Below, piece after piece: positions 8,295 to 17,427 of a stretch of DNA of 64,000 nucleotides. This DNA comes from Advenella sp048381675 (lineage in GTDB: Bacteria; Pseudomonadota; Gammaproteobacteria; Burkholderiales; Burkholderiaceae_B). A program made the translations under genes and the position numbers. Numbering within the stretch: position 1 is the first letter of the stretch; each line of letters begins with the position of its first letter. The stretch covers positions 186,001 through 250,000 of the forward strand of contig NZ_JBLWIS010000001.1 in NCBI RefSeq assembly GCF_048381675.1, in the 5' to 3' direction. The notes under the pieces were generated by a model. It made no database searches. It was not told the DNA's origin and saw only the letters and a list, made by a program, of their open reading frames with translations.

Positions 8295-11200
8295 GTGCGT
8301 TTAACCCAACTAAAATTATCCGGTTTCAAATCATTTGTAGATCCTACTACCATTCCTGTTCCCAGCCAGCTGGTAGGTGTGGTGGGTCCCAATGGTTGTG
8401 GAAAGTCCAATATTATCGATGCCGTGCGTTGGGTGCTGGGTGAAACCAAGGCTTCCGAGTTGCGTGGCGAGTCCATGCAAGACGTCATTTTCAATGGTTC
8501 GGCTAATCGCAAGGCGGCTGGACGGGCGTCGGTCGAGCTGGTGTTTGACAATAGCGAAGGCCGTGCGGTAGGGCAATGGAGCGTTTATGCCGAGATTTCT
8601 GTCCGGCGCGTGCTCACCAAAGATGGTACCAGCAGCTATTTCATCAATAACCAGCAGGTTCGCCGTCGCGACATTCATGATTTGTTTCTGGGTACTGGCC
8701 TGGGTTCCCGGGGCTATGCCATTATCGGGCAGGGCATGATCAACCGCCTTATCGAGGCCAAGCCCGAAGAGCTGCGCGTTTATCTTGAAGAAGCTGCCGG
8801 TGTGTCCCGTTATAAAGAGCGGCGCCGTGAAACCGAAAATCGTCTGGCTGATACCCGTGAAAACCTGACGCGCGTTGAAGATATCCTGCGAGAACTGGAT
8901 ACCCAGCTTGGCAAGCTGGAGGCGCAGGCAGAGGTAGCAACGCAATACCGCGGCCTGCAGCAAGAGGGTGAGAAGAAACAGCACGTATTGTGGATGATCC
9001 GCGAAGAAAACGCCAAACTGGAAAGGCAGCGCAAAGCCGAGGAAAGCGAAAAAGCGCAAACCGATCTTGAGGCCGCCCTGGCGCAGTTGCGTTCTTCCGA
9101 GTCGGCCGTTGAGGCCCGTCGCCAGGCACATTACGAGGCCAGCGATGCAGTCCATGCGGCACAAACCGCCATGTACGAAGCCAATACACTGGTCAGTCGC
9201 CTTGAAACCGAAATCAGGCATGTGGCCGATTCGCGTAATCGTCTGCATAACCGCAAGTCACAACTCAATACGCAAATCCGGGAGTGGGAAGAGCAATACC
9301 GGCATTGCGAAGAACAAATTGCCCTGCTTGAAGAAGAAAGTGCGGTTTCCGCCGAACTGGCGGAAGAGTCTCGGGCCCGGGTAGAGGAAATGCAGTCGCA
9401 CCTGCCCGAACTGGAAAACCGGCTCAGGCAGGTGGCTGCCGAGCGTGAGAGCTTGCGCAGTACCTTGGCTGGTATCGAACAAAACCTCGCTTTGGTGGCA
9501 CAGCAGCAAAGGGAAACCAGCCGGCAGTTGCAATTGCTTGAGCAACGGCGGGAAAGGCTGCTTAAAGAAAAAAGTGAAATTGTCCTGCCCGATGCCGGGC
9601 GCAGCGAGCAGTTGGCCGGTGACAGCGCTGCTGCCGCTGCCCAGCTTGAAGAAGCGCAGGCGCAGTTGATCAGTCTTGAAGAGCGTCTGCCGGGTCTTGA
9701 AGAGGCCCGTCGCCAGGCCCATGATAATGCCCAGGCGGAAAATGCCAACCTAGCGCGCTTAGAGGCCCGGATGGCCGCACTGGTGAAATTGCAGGAAGAT
9801 GTGCAAAAGCAGGGGGCCTTGGCACCCTGGTTGCAAAAGCATGAATTATCCAGCCTGGGCCGCCTGTGGCAAAAGCTCCAGGTTGAGCCGGGGTGGGAAA
9901 GCGCGTTTGAAGCGGTCTTGCGTGAACGTATGGCCGCCATAGAAGTGCGTAACCTTGAACTTACCCGCGCTTTTGCTCATGATGCCCCCCCGTCACGGTT
10001 GGCGTTTTACCAGAAACCGGCTGCCCAGCCAGTCGCCGTGGCTTCTGCTCAAGGCCTGAAGTTGCTGTCATCCCTGGTGCGCTGCAATGATGTAGACCTT
10101 AAGGCGCTGGTTGTGCAGTGGTTGCGTGGCGTGTATGTGGCCGATGACCTTTCCGAGGCCTTGGCCAGCCGCCAGCAGTTGCCCGAGGGTGGCCAGTTTG
10201 TGCTTAAAAGCGGTCATGTGGTGGATGCCAGCGGCGTTTGTTTTTATGCGGCCGATTCTGAACAGGCCGGCATGCTGGCGCGCCAGAACGAAATTGAAAA
10301 CCTGCAACGTGAAATCAAGGCAGGCCAGTTAATTGCCGATCAGGCGATCAGTGCGGTTGCCCGTAGTGAAAGTGCCTGGAGCCAGGTGTCGCAGGCAATG
10401 GTGCCGGCACGCCAAAGATTGGCCGAATTAACCCGCCGCAGTCACGACCTGCAGCTCGAATACACCCGCCTGCAGCAACAAGTCCAGCAGTCAGACGAAC
10501 GCTCGCGCCGCTTGAACGAAGATTTGGCCGACCTGGACCTGCAACGTGAAGAACTGCACGCGATCATGGAAACCAGCGAGGCCCGTTTCGAAACCCTTGA
10601 CATGGAGTTGGGCGAAATACAAAGCCGCCATGCCGATGCGCAAATGCAGGGCGAAGACCTGGCGCAAGAGGTCGAGCAGGCCAGGCAAGCCCTGCGGGAC
10701 CTTGAGCGGTCGGCTCAGGAAGCCGAGTTCAGCCAGCGCTCTTTGGCTGCCCGTATTACCGAGCTTGGGAAGAACAAGGATCTGGCCCGTCACCAAAGCG
10801 GGCAGGCCAAGGCGGAACTGGATAACCTTGAGCAGGAACTGTTTGATTTTGATGAAGAGGCCACTCGCAGTGGTTTGCAGGAAGCACTTGAAATCAGGGC
10901 AGAAAAAGAAGAAGCCCTGACGCAGGCCCGGATTGAGCTGGAAAATATTGCCGCCACCTTGCGTAATGCGGATGATGGCCGGCAGGCCCTTGAACAGTCT
11001 CTAGAGCCTTTGCGCGCCCGTATCATGCAGTTGCAGCTTGATGAGCAGGCAGCGCGCCTGGCAGTCGAGCAATTTGCCGACCAACTGAATCAGCACGAAG
11101 TGGATCGTGATCAATTGCGTGCCATGTTGGCCGATTTGCCGCCAGACTGGCAAAAAACCGGCTGGCTCCAGTCCGAAGTCCAAAAAATTTCCCGGCAGAT

Positions 11201-11825
11201 AGACAGCCTGGGTTCGGTTAACCTGGCTGCGCTTGATGAACTGGCTGAAGCACGCAAGCGCAAAGGTTTCCTTGACACGCAACACGATGATCTGATTTCG
11301 GCCATCGATACACTCGAAGATGCGATTCGTAAAATCGACCGTGAAACCCGTGAATTGTTACAGGAAACTTTTAATCAGGTTAACGGCCACTTTGGTGAGT
11401 TGTTCCCCAAGTTGTTTGGGGGCGGGGAAGCGCGTCTGACTATGACCGGGGAAGAAATTCTGGATGCCGGCGTGCAGGTCATGGCGCAGCCACCGGGTAA
11501 GCGGAATAGCACGATTCATTTGCTTTCGGGGGGCGAAAAGGCCTTAACCGCAACCGCCTTGGTATTTGCCCTGTTCAAGCTGAACCCGGCGCCATTTTGT
11601 CTGCTTGACGAGGTGGATGCACCGTTGGATGATGCCAATACCGAAAGATATGCAAACCTGGTCAAAAGCATGAGTGACCAGACACAGTTTTTATTTATTT
11701 CTCATAATAAAATTGCCATGCAGATGGCCCGACAATTAATTGGTGTTACGATGCAAGAGCAAGGTGTTTCAAGAATCGTTGCCGTTGATATTGATTCGGC
11801 TGTTCAATTGGCCAATGAAGCATGA
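8295..11825 (+). CDS. smc: Chromosome segregation ATPase SMC
   Basis: Condensin ATPase that compacts and segregates the chromosome with ScpA/ScpB. At 1176 residues it has family length. The N-terminal head shows LSGFKSF and Walker A GPNGCGKSN (about 30-38); long coiled coils with repeated Glu/Gln/Leu heptads run to a hinge near 510-640; the C-terminal head has signature LLSGGEKALTA (about 1073-1083) and Walker B CLLDEVDAPLDD. The start is GTG (8295): it gives the canonical opening MRLTQLKLSGFKSF, and the ATG at 8293 is in another frame. No strong ribosome site precedes it. zipA and ligA follow closely, an order common in this group. Confidence 0.97.
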   Translation: MRLTQLKLSGFKSFVDPTTIPVPSQLVGVVGPNGCGKSNIIDAVRWVLGETKASELRGESMQDVIFNGSANRKAAGRASVELVFDNSEGRAVGQWSVYAEISVRRVLTKDGTSSYFINNQQVRRRDIHDLFLGTGLGSRGYAIIGQGMINRLIEAKPEELRVYLEEAAGVSRYKERRRETENRLADTRENLTRVEDILRELDTQLGKLEAQAEVATQYRGLQQEGEKKQHVLWMIREENAKLERQRKAEESEKAQTDLEAALAQLRSSESAVEARRQAHYEASDAVHAAQTAMYEANTLVSRLETEIRHVADSRNRLHNRKSQLNTQIREWEEQYRHCEEQIALLEEESAVSAELAEESRARVEEMQSHLPELENRLRQVAAERESLRSTLAGIEQNLALVAQQQRETSRQLQLLEQRRERLLKEKSEIVLPDAGRSEQLAGDSAAAAAQLEEAQAQLISLEERLPGLEEARRQAHDNAQAENANLARLEARMAALVKLQEDVQKQGALAPWLQKHELSSLGRLWQKLQVEPGWESAFEAVLRERMAAIEVRNLELTRAFAHDAPPSRLAFYQKPAAQPVAVASAQGLKLLSSLVRCNDVDLKALVVQWLRGVYVADDLSEALASRQQLPEGGQFVLKSGHVVDASGVCFYAADSEQAGMLARQNEIENLQREIKAGQLIADQAISAVARSESAWSQVSQAMVPARQRLAELTRRSHDLQLEYTRLQQQVQQSDERSRRLNEDLADLDLQREELHAIMETSEARFETLDMELGEIQSRHADAQMQGEDLAQEVEQARQALRDLERSAQEAEFSQRSLAARITELGKNKDLARHQSGQAKAELDNLEQELFDFDEEATRSGLQEALEIRAEKEEALTQARIELENIAATLRNADDGRQALEQSLEPLRARIMQLQLDEQAARLAVEQFADQLNQHEVDRDQLRAMLADLPPDWQKTGWLQSEVQKISRQIDSLGSVNLAALDELAEARKRKGFLDTQHDDLISAIDTLEDAIRKIDRETRELLQETFNQVNGHFGELFPKLFGGGEARLTMTGEEILDAGVQVMAQPPGKRNSTIHLLSGGEKALTATALVFALFKLNPAPFCLLDEVDAPLDDANTERYANLVKSMSDQTQFLFISHNKIAMQMARQLIGVTMQEQGVSRIVAVDIDSAVQLANEA

Positions 11826-11846
11826 TAATCATAGGGTTAAAAAGAT

Positions 11847-12911
11847 ATGAGTAATTTGCAGCTAAGTCTGATCGCACTTGGTGTTGTACTTATTTTATTG
11901 GTGTTGCTGTTCAATTGGTGGCAAGAACAGCGCATCCAGAAAAAAATGCGCAGCAGGTTCCCTGAACCTGAACAGGACCCTTTGTTAAGTGCAGAGCCAA
12001 TCCAGACCCATAACGGGTCTTTGCGTGAAGAGCCAGCCTTTGGCCTGCCAGACGAAGACCCATCCCTTGAGCCGGAAATTGCGGTTGCCTCTATCAGGCA
12101 GGCGCACGACGAGGAAACCGTTGACGAGGTATGTGAAGGGGTGATCGACCTGCATTTTGCCGCTGCGGTGCCCGGTGCCCGGTTGCTTGCACAAATTCAG
12201 CCTTATCGCCAGGCCGGTACCAAATCCATCCGTTATTTTGCTGAAACCGCTGACGGCTACCATCGTTACCGCTTGCATCCCAATGAATCCTATACCTCAC
12301 TGCAAATGGCCGTGGTATTGGCCAATCGCCAAGGTGCACTGAATGAAATCGAATGGTCCCAGGCCCTGGTCATGGCAGACAAGCTAGCCCATGTTTTTGA
12401 TGCCAGTACCGAAAGTCCCGATGCCGATGCCCTGCTTAAACGTGCCCAGTCACTTGACGAATTGTGTGCCAACCTGGATGCGCAGGTTGGCCTGACCTTG
12501 AGGCTTGATGGCACCCAGCCGGTGGCGGCCATTATCGATATTGCCCGTCGCATGAGTTTTGTTGAATATGGCAATGATTTTGCCTGGTGCAATGAAGATG
12601 GCATACCCCGTTTCCTGTTGTTGCTGGGTAACGAGCCAGGCCAGATCGTTCGCTCTGCTGGCGTTGATCAAGTAGGCCTGCTACTTGATGTTCCGCGCAG
12701 TCCTGCCGATGAACATGCCTTTGGTCGCATGCTGGCAGTGGCCAAAGAGTTGGCGGTTGCTTTAAAAGCCCAGCTGGTCGATGACTCGGGGCGTCCCGTC
12801 ATGGATGGCGCGGAAGTTGCCATCGATAACAAACTTGTTGAGCTTTATGAAGAACTGGATAAACAGGGCATCCCTGCCGGTTCAAGTCGTGCCTTGCTGG
12901 TGTTTTCCTGA
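11847..12911 (+). CDS. zipA: ZipA-like cell division protein
   Basis: Bitopic membrane protein expected to tether FtsZ to the inner membrane. Residues about 5-24 form one hydrophobic helix followed by a basic WWQEQRIQKKMRSRF stop-transfer stretch; residues 30-95 are a variable acidic/proline linker; the C-terminal 230 residues contain the ZipA FtsZ-binding fold region (VDQVGLLLDVPRSP and HAFGRMLAVAKELA). Placement between smc and ligA is the usual one for betaproteobacterial ZipA and is the main support, since sequence similarity to the E. coli protein is limited. Confidence 0.82.
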   Translation: MSNLQLSLIALGVVLILLVLLFNWWQEQRIQKKMRSRFPEPEQDPLLSAEPIQTHNGSLREEPAFGLPDEDPSLEPEIAVASIRQAHDEETVDEVCEGVIDLHFAAAVPGARLLAQIQPYRQAGTKSIRYFAETADGYHRYRLHPNESYTSLQMAVVLANRQGALNEIEWSQALVMADKLAHVFDASTESPDADALLKRAQSLDELCANLDAQVGLTLRLDGTQPVAAIIDIARRMSFVEYGNDFAWCNEDGIPRFLLLLGNEPGQIVRSAGVDQVGLLLDVPRSPADEHAFGRMLAVAKELAVALKAQLVDDSGRPVMDGAEVAIDNKLVELYEELDKQGIPAGSSRALLVFS

Positions 12912-12926
12912 TAATTGAAGTAAAAG

Positions 12927-14969
12927 ATGACCTTAACGCATGACCCTGAAGCGCTGGCTCTAGAAGCGCTTCGCAATGAAATCAGAAAACACGATCAGGC
13001 TTACTATGTGCAGGACGCACCGCTTATTTCCGATGCGGAATACGATGCGCTCATGCAGGCACTGCAAAAACTCGAAGCGGCTCATCCCGAATGGATTACC
13101 CCCGATTCACCTACCCAAAGGGTGGGCGGTGCACCGTTGCCTTTTTTTGCCAGTATCCGTCATGCCGTGCCTATGTTGTCCTTGGGCAATGCCTTTGAAG
13201 AGCCGGATATCTCGGCGTTTGACAAACGGGTCGCCGATGGCCTGCGCGATGCAGGCTTGTTGGGCCTGGCTGATGAAGTTGAATACAACTGTGAATTAAA
13301 GCTTGATGGCTTGGCCATTGGCATCCGCTATGAAAATGGCCTGCTGGTCCATGCTGCTACCCGCGGAGATGGCCAGACCGGTGAAGACGTCACCAGCAAT
13401 ATCCGTACCATTGCTTCGGTGCCTTTGCGTTTGCACGCTGAAAACGTGCCGGCCGTATTTGAAATTCGTGGCGAGGTATTAATGAATCGCCAGGATTTTT
13501 TAAAGCTTAACCAGCAACAGGATGCCCGAGGCGAAAAAGTGTTCGTGAATCCGCGTAATGCGGCTGCCGGCAGTTTGCGCCAACTCGATCCGCGCATTAC
13601 CGCCAAACGGCCGCTGCGGTTTTTTGCCTATGGTTGGGGAGAAATCTCCGGAGAAACAGGCACGTTGCCACAGACACATGCTGAAATGCTCGCCTGGTTT
13701 GGACAACTAGGTTTTCCGCTGGCGCAAGAGCGCAAGGTGGTAAAGGGTGTGCAGGGTATGCTGGAATTTTATCGCCATGTCAGCAATGTGCGTGCCGGCC
13801 TTCCTTATGAAATTGATGGTGTGGTTTACAAGGTCAACCAGCTCGCTTCCCAACAGGCGCTGGGATTTGTTTCCCGGGCACCAAGATTTGCCATTGCGCA
13901 CAAGTTTCCTGCCGAAGAAGTCAGTACCAAACTGCTTGATATCGAAGTGCAGGTGGGGCGTACGGGCGCCATTACACCGGTCGCACGTTTGCAACCGGTA
14001 TTTGTAGGGGGGGTCACAGTCACCAATGCCACCTTGCACAATGAAGATGAGATCCGGCGCAAAGATGTGCGTATTGGTGATATGGTTATTGTGCGCCGTG
14101 CCGGAGACGTGATTCCTGAAGTGGTTCGCCCATTACCCGAGTTGCGTCCGGCCGATGCCCGTGAGTTTGTCATGCTAACGAGTTGTCCGGTTTGTGGTTC
14201 AGCAATCGAACGTCTGCCTGATGAAGCGGTTTCACGCTGCAGTGGAGGCTTGTTTTGTGCCGCCCAGCGCAAGCAGAGTTTTTTGCATGCAGCCAGTCGC
14301 AAGGCCCTGGATATTGAAGGCCTGGGTGAAAAAATCATCGACCAGCTGGTTGATCAGGGATGGGTTCATTCCCTGGCGGATTTGTATCGCCTGTCTGTAG
14401 AAAAGGTCATGGGCCTTGAGCGAATGGGACGTAAATCGGCTGAAAACCTTGTCAATGCCGTAGAGAAAAGCAAGCAGGTTGAGCTTTCACGCTTGATTTA
14501 TGCACTCGGCATACGCCATGTGGGCGAAACTACTGCACGGGATCTTGCTACTTATTTTGGCAGCATGGCTGCGCTCATGCAGGCCAGCGAAGAAGAGTTG
14601 CTCAAGGTACCTGAAGTGGGACCGGTTGTTTCAGGTTCAATTCGCCGGTTCTTTGCCGAGCAGCATAATCAGGCAGTGATTGCCGATTTATTGGAAGTTG
14701 GCTTGCAACCCAAACAGGTTGAAGTAAAGCGGAATGATACCTTGGCTGGCAAAACCTTTGTCCTTACCGGGACCTTGCCGACCTGGTCACGTGACGAAGC
14801 CGGTAAACTGATTATGGAGGCAGGAGGCAAAGTAAGCGGTTCGGTTTCCAAAAAAACCAGTTACGTGGTAGCCGGTGATGACGCTGGCAGCAAGCTTGAA
14901 AAGGCCCGTCAATTGGGTGTAAACGTGATTGATGAAGACCAGTTAAGGCAAATGCTGGGCCTGTCCTGA
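12927..14969 (+). CDS. ligA: NAD-dependent DNA ligase
   Basis: Seals nicks in replication and repair using NAD. At 680 residues it is full length. Domain order: Ia (HDQAYYV), adenylation with the AMP-accepting Lys125 in CELKLDG, GDGQTGEDVT and NPRNAAAGSLRQLD; OB fold with VGRTGAITPVA; a four-Cys zinc finger (CPVCGSAIE...SRCSGGLFCAAQ); helix-hairpin-helix repeats including LGIRHVGETTA; and a BRCT domain from about 600 (LAGKTFVLTGTLP). It starts 15 bp after zipA and closes the smc-zipA-ligA set. Confidence 0.98.
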   Translation: MTLTHDPEALALEALRNEIRKHDQAYYVQDAPLISDAEYDALMQALQKLEAAHPEWITPDSPTQRVGGAPLPFFASIRHAVPMLSLGNAFEEPDISAFDKRVADGLRDAGLLGLADEVEYNCELKLDGLAIGIRYENGLLVHAATRGDGQTGEDVTSNIRTIASVPLRLHAENVPAVFEIRGEVLMNRQDFLKLNQQQDARGEKVFVNPRNAAAGSLRQLDPRITAKRPLRFFAYGWGEISGETGTLPQTHAEMLAWFGQLGFPLAQERKVVKGVQGMLEFYRHVSNVRAGLPYEIDGVVYKVNQLASQQALGFVSRAPRFAIAHKFPAEEVSTKLLDIEVQVGRTGAITPVARLQPVFVGGVTVTNATLHNEDEIRRKDVRIGDMVIVRRAGDVIPEVVRPLPELRPADAREFVMLTSCPVCGSAIERLPDEAVSRCSGGLFCAAQRKQSFLHAASRKALDIEGLGEKIIDQLVDQGWVHSLADLYRLSVEKVMGLERMGRKSAENLVNAVEKSKQVELSRLIYALGIRHVGETTARDLATYFGSMAALMQASEEELLKVPEVGPVVSGSIRRFFAEQHNQAVIADLLEVGLQPKQVEVKRNDTLAGKTFVLTGTLPTWSRDEAGKLIMEAGGKVSGSVSKKTSYVVAGDDAGSKLEKARQLGVNVIDEDQLRQMLGLS

Positions 14970-14989
14970 TTGCTTGATGGTGCTTGACT

Positions 14990-15065
14990 CTCGTTCCCAC
15001 GCTCTAAACTTTTCCTTGTGCTCACGTTCTTGCGTGGTTTCTTTGTGCTTCCTCGTGGGTACGAG
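14990..15065. repeat. CGTTCCC dispersed palindromic repeat, copy 1
   Basis: CTCGTTCCCACG (14990-15001) and CGTGGGTACGAG (15054-15065) are inverted arms with one mismatch around a 52-bp interior that itself holds CACG/CGTG. The same arm word recurs at 28043, 34018 and 63779, always between genes. It lies in the convergent ligA/parvulin gap. Confidence 0.7.
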
Positions 15066-15070
15066 TAGAT

Positions 15071-15110
15071 AAAAAAACACCCCTGAAAGCAGAACCGCTA
15101 TCAGGGGTGT
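15071..15110 (-). terminator. Terminator of the msrB-yciB-bolA-parvulin operon
   Basis: ACACCCCTGA (15077-15086) pairs perfectly with TCAGGGGTGT (15101-15110). Read on the minus strand the 10-bp stem is followed by a T run (A run 15071-15077 on plus), a good intrinsic terminator 38 bp after the last gene. Confidence 0.85.
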
Positions 15111-15147
15111 GGTAAATACCGGAAATAACAGGCCTTTTATATTAGGC

Positions 15148-15939
15148 TTATTTTTTCTCGGTGATTTCAACCTTGGCACTGTCACGCAGTGATTTCATGT
15201 GCTTTTGCAGGGCTTGCTGGCTTAGCATTTGCTGGATTTGTGGTTTCACTTCTTCCAGTTTAGGGGCTTGGGCGGCACGTTCGTCTTCAACCTGAATGAT
15301 ATGCCAGCCAAATTGTGATTTGACGGGTTTGGCAAGCAGTTCGCCTTTTTTGGCGGATTTTACAGCATTGGCGAATTCTGGTACGTAGTTTTCGGCAGGT
15401 GCCCAGCCCAGATCACCACCGTCTTTGCCACTGCCAGAGTCAATGGATTCTTTTTTGGCGACATCGGCAAATTTGGCTTTCTTGTTTTTGATGCTTTTCA
15501 GCAGTTTATTCGCTGCGGTTTCATCTTTAACCAGAATATGTTTGACTTTATATTCTTTCTTGTTGGCATTTTCCTTGACGATATCATCGTAGATTTTTTG
15601 GATTTCAGCATCAGAAATCTGGTTTTTCTGGCTCCATTCCTGCAGTAAAGAGGCAATCAGGATTTCCTGTTTGGCATTGTTCAGGGCAAGGGCAACTTCA
15701 TCTTTTTTGTCAATGCCGGCTTTTTCGGCCGCCTGTACCAGCACGGAACGATTGATGAGCTCTTCGGTTAGTTGCTTGCGGAACTCGGGGGTATCCTGGG
15801 CACCACGGGCAACCAGTGCCTTGACGGTGTTGTTAAGTTCAGCCTCGGTAATGGCTTGGCCATTAACTGTTGCAACGTTCTGTGCAAAAGCAGGCAAGGC
15901 AACCGCGCAGGTTGCGGCAAGTAACATAAAACGTTTCAT
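15148..15939 (-). CDS. Periplasmic parvulin-type peptidyl-prolyl isomerase
   Basis: Foldase that catalyses cis-trans isomerisation of prolyl bonds in exported proteins. The start was moved to 15939 because AAGGAAAG lies just ahead of that ATG and it begins a clean signal peptide (MKRFMLLAATCAVALPAFA, cut before Gln20); 263 residues result. After a SurA-like N-terminal region the rotamase domain (about 130-220) shows YKVKHILVKDE, DLGWAPAENYVPEFA and QFGWHIIQVED. It is the last gene of the four-gene minus-strand set, 17 bp after bolA. Relatives are annotated as PpiC, PrsA or PpiD-like; which name is right is unclear. Confidence 0.9.
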   Translation of the reverse strand: MKRFMLLAATCAVALPAFAQNVATVNGQAITEAELNNTVKALVARGAQDTPEFRKQLTEELINRSVLVQAAEKAGIDKKDEVALALNNAKQEILIASLLQEWSQKNQISDAEIQKIYDDIVKENANKKEYKVKHILVKDETAANKLLKSIKNKKAKFADVAKKESIDSGSGKDGGDLGWAPAENYVPEFANAVKSAKKGELLAKPVKSQFGWHIIQVEDERAAQAPKLEEVKPQIQQMLSQQALQKHMKSLRDSAKVEITEKK

Positions 15940-15956
15940 AACTTTCCTTTTGTAGG

Positions 15957-16217
15957 TCAAATAGTAGTTTGCGTTTGAATGGCAAGCGCGTGGATTGGAA
16001 ATGGAATCAGGTCATCAAGCGCCTCATAAACCAGTCTTTGCCGGGCAACCCGGCTTAAACCGTTGAAAAGGGCGGACTGGATGATAACCGTATAATGGCC
16101 GGCACCGTTTTTGCTGCCCGCATGCCCGGCATGCAAATGTGAATCGTCAATCACTTGCAATTTGAGGGGTGAAAGCGCGGAGAGCCTTTCTTCAATTAAT
16201 TTAATGCGATCTGACAT
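15957..16217 (-). CDS. bolA: BolA-family protein
   Basis: Small 86-residue BolA-fold protein. Relatives bind monothiol glutaredoxin through a shared [2Fe-2S] cluster and act in iron-sulfur trafficking or as morphogenes. Family marks: a helix with IEERLSAL, the DDSHLHAGHAG segment with the His-rich turn, the SALFNGLSRVARQRLVYEAL helix, and an HALAI end. It lies 8 bp after yciB and 17 bp before the parvulin gene in the same operon. Confidence 0.92.
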   Translation of the reverse strand: MSDRIKLIEERLSALSPLKLQVIDDSHLHAGHAGSKNGAGHYTVIIQSALFNGLSRVARQRLVYEALDDLIPFPIHALAIQTQTTI

Positions 16218-16225
16218 AAGCAGGT

Positions 16226-16771
16226 TCAGTTCTCGGGAAGATCAATATAGCGGCTTATCCATAAGGACTGGCCAATGGCAAAGATGACAAGAAGAATGGT
16301 CATGCCAAACACTTTGAAGGTGGCCCATTGGTCCAGGGTGAAGTACCCTGAAAAGGCTACGAACAGGTTGATGGCGCCTGCAATAATGAAAAAGCCTGAC
16401 CAGCTGTAATTAAGCTTGTCCCAGACATGATTTTCCATGTTCATTTGGGCGCCAAGCAGTTTTTGGATGAGGTTTTTTCTGAAGAAAATTTTACCGCCCA
16501 GCAGGATAGCTGCAAACATCCAGTAAAGGACAGTCGGTTTCCATTTGACGAAGGCTTCGTTCTGGAAATAAATCGTAGCACCGCCAAATACGACGATAAT
16601 AATCACATTCATCCAGTTGGTGGCTTCGATCGGTTTTTTACGAAGCTTGAGCCAGATGATTTGCGCTACACTTGCTGCAATGGCGGCCCAGGTAGCCACG
16701 TAAATATCGGCGATCTTGAAAGCGACAAAAAACAGGACAAGCGGAAAAAAATCAAACAGGAATTTTTTCAT
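16226..16771 (-). CDS. yciB: Inner membrane septation protein, YciB/IspZ family
   Basis: Integral membrane protein of 181 residues with about five hydrophobic segments. Family signature elements are seen: FDFFPLVLFF at the start, TNWMNVIIIVVFGGAT, KPTVLYWMFA, and WDKLNYSW in the second half. Relatives affect cell division and envelope integrity; the mechanism is not known. The ATG overlaps the stop of msrB by four bases, indicating translational coupling. Confidence 0.93.
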   Translation of the reverse strand: MKKFLFDFFPLVLFFVAFKIADIYVATWAAIAASVAQIIWLKLRKKPIEATNWMNVIIIVVFGGATIYFQNEAFVKWKPTVLYWMFAAILLGGKIFFRKNLIQKLLGAQMNMENHVWDKLNYSWSGFFIIAGAINLFVAFSGYFTLDQWATFKVFGMTILLVIFAIGQSLWISRYIDLPEN

Positions 16772-17160
16772 TCAGTAGGTTCAAAACGTAGTGAAAGGGA
16801 GTTAATGCAATAACGCAATCCTGTAGGTGGCGGCCCATCGGGAAAAACATGGCCTAAATGGGAATCGCAGATATTGCACAGGATTTCGGTGCGAACCATG
16901 CCGTGGCTGGTATCGCTTTCTTCTCTGACATGATCGGGGTTGATTGGTTCAAAATAACTTGGCCAGCCACATCCTGCATCAAATTTTGTGTCTGAGGAAA
17001 ATAGCGGGGTGCCACAACCGACGCAATGGTAAATGCCTGTGGTAAAGGTATTCCAGTAGCGCCCGGTAAAAGCGCGTTCGGTGCCTTTTTGGCGGGTTAC
17101 GTAATATTCTTCAGGGCTAAGTTCCTGTTGCCATTGCGCATCTGGTTTGATGATTTTCAC
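16768..17160 (-). CDS. msrB: Peptide-methionine (R)-S-oxide reductase
   Basis: Repairs R-methionine sulfoxide in proteins. The 130-residue protein carries the zinc-binding pairs Cys46/Cys49 (CVGCG) and Cys95/Cys98 (CNIC), and the catalytic Cys118 in RYCINSLSLRF. Cys64 in AGCGWPSYF is a candidate resolving cysteine. First gene of the msrB-yciB-bolA-parvulin set; its promoter must lie in the 267 bp shared with the divergent liv operon. Confidence 0.96.
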   Translation of the reverse strand: MKIIKPDAQWQQELSPEEYYVTRQKGTERAFTGRYWNTFTTGIYHCVGCGTPLFSSDTKFDAGCGWPSYFEPINPDHVREESDTSHGMVRTEILCNICDSHLGHVFPDGPPPTGLRYCINSLSLRFEPTE

Positions 17161-17427
17161 TGTTCACCTGTTCTGGAGAATGAAACGTACAATTTTAAAT
17201 CAAATGAGTATTATGTGTTTTATTTCCCTGGGTAAGTTTGTTTTTTTGTTACACATTGTGCTGGAACAGGGAAAAAGTGCGCTATAGGCTCATTTCAAGA
17301 CACTATGTTAGCGTAAAACGTGCTTGTACGGTGTTTTGCCGGCTGACAAATGGTAAGATTCACGTTTGCCTTTTGTTACCTGCGGTTTTTACTACCTGAT
17401 TATTGTGTCCATGGAGACAAATTAAAA

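Noticed and set aside
14990..15065. Possible CRISPR array from recurring CGTTCCC words
   Set aside because: Copies are scattered kilobases apart with no regular spacers.
14943..15185. 80-codon minus-strand frame after ligA
   Set aside because: It spans the CGTTCCC repeat and the terminator and overlaps the parvulin gene end.
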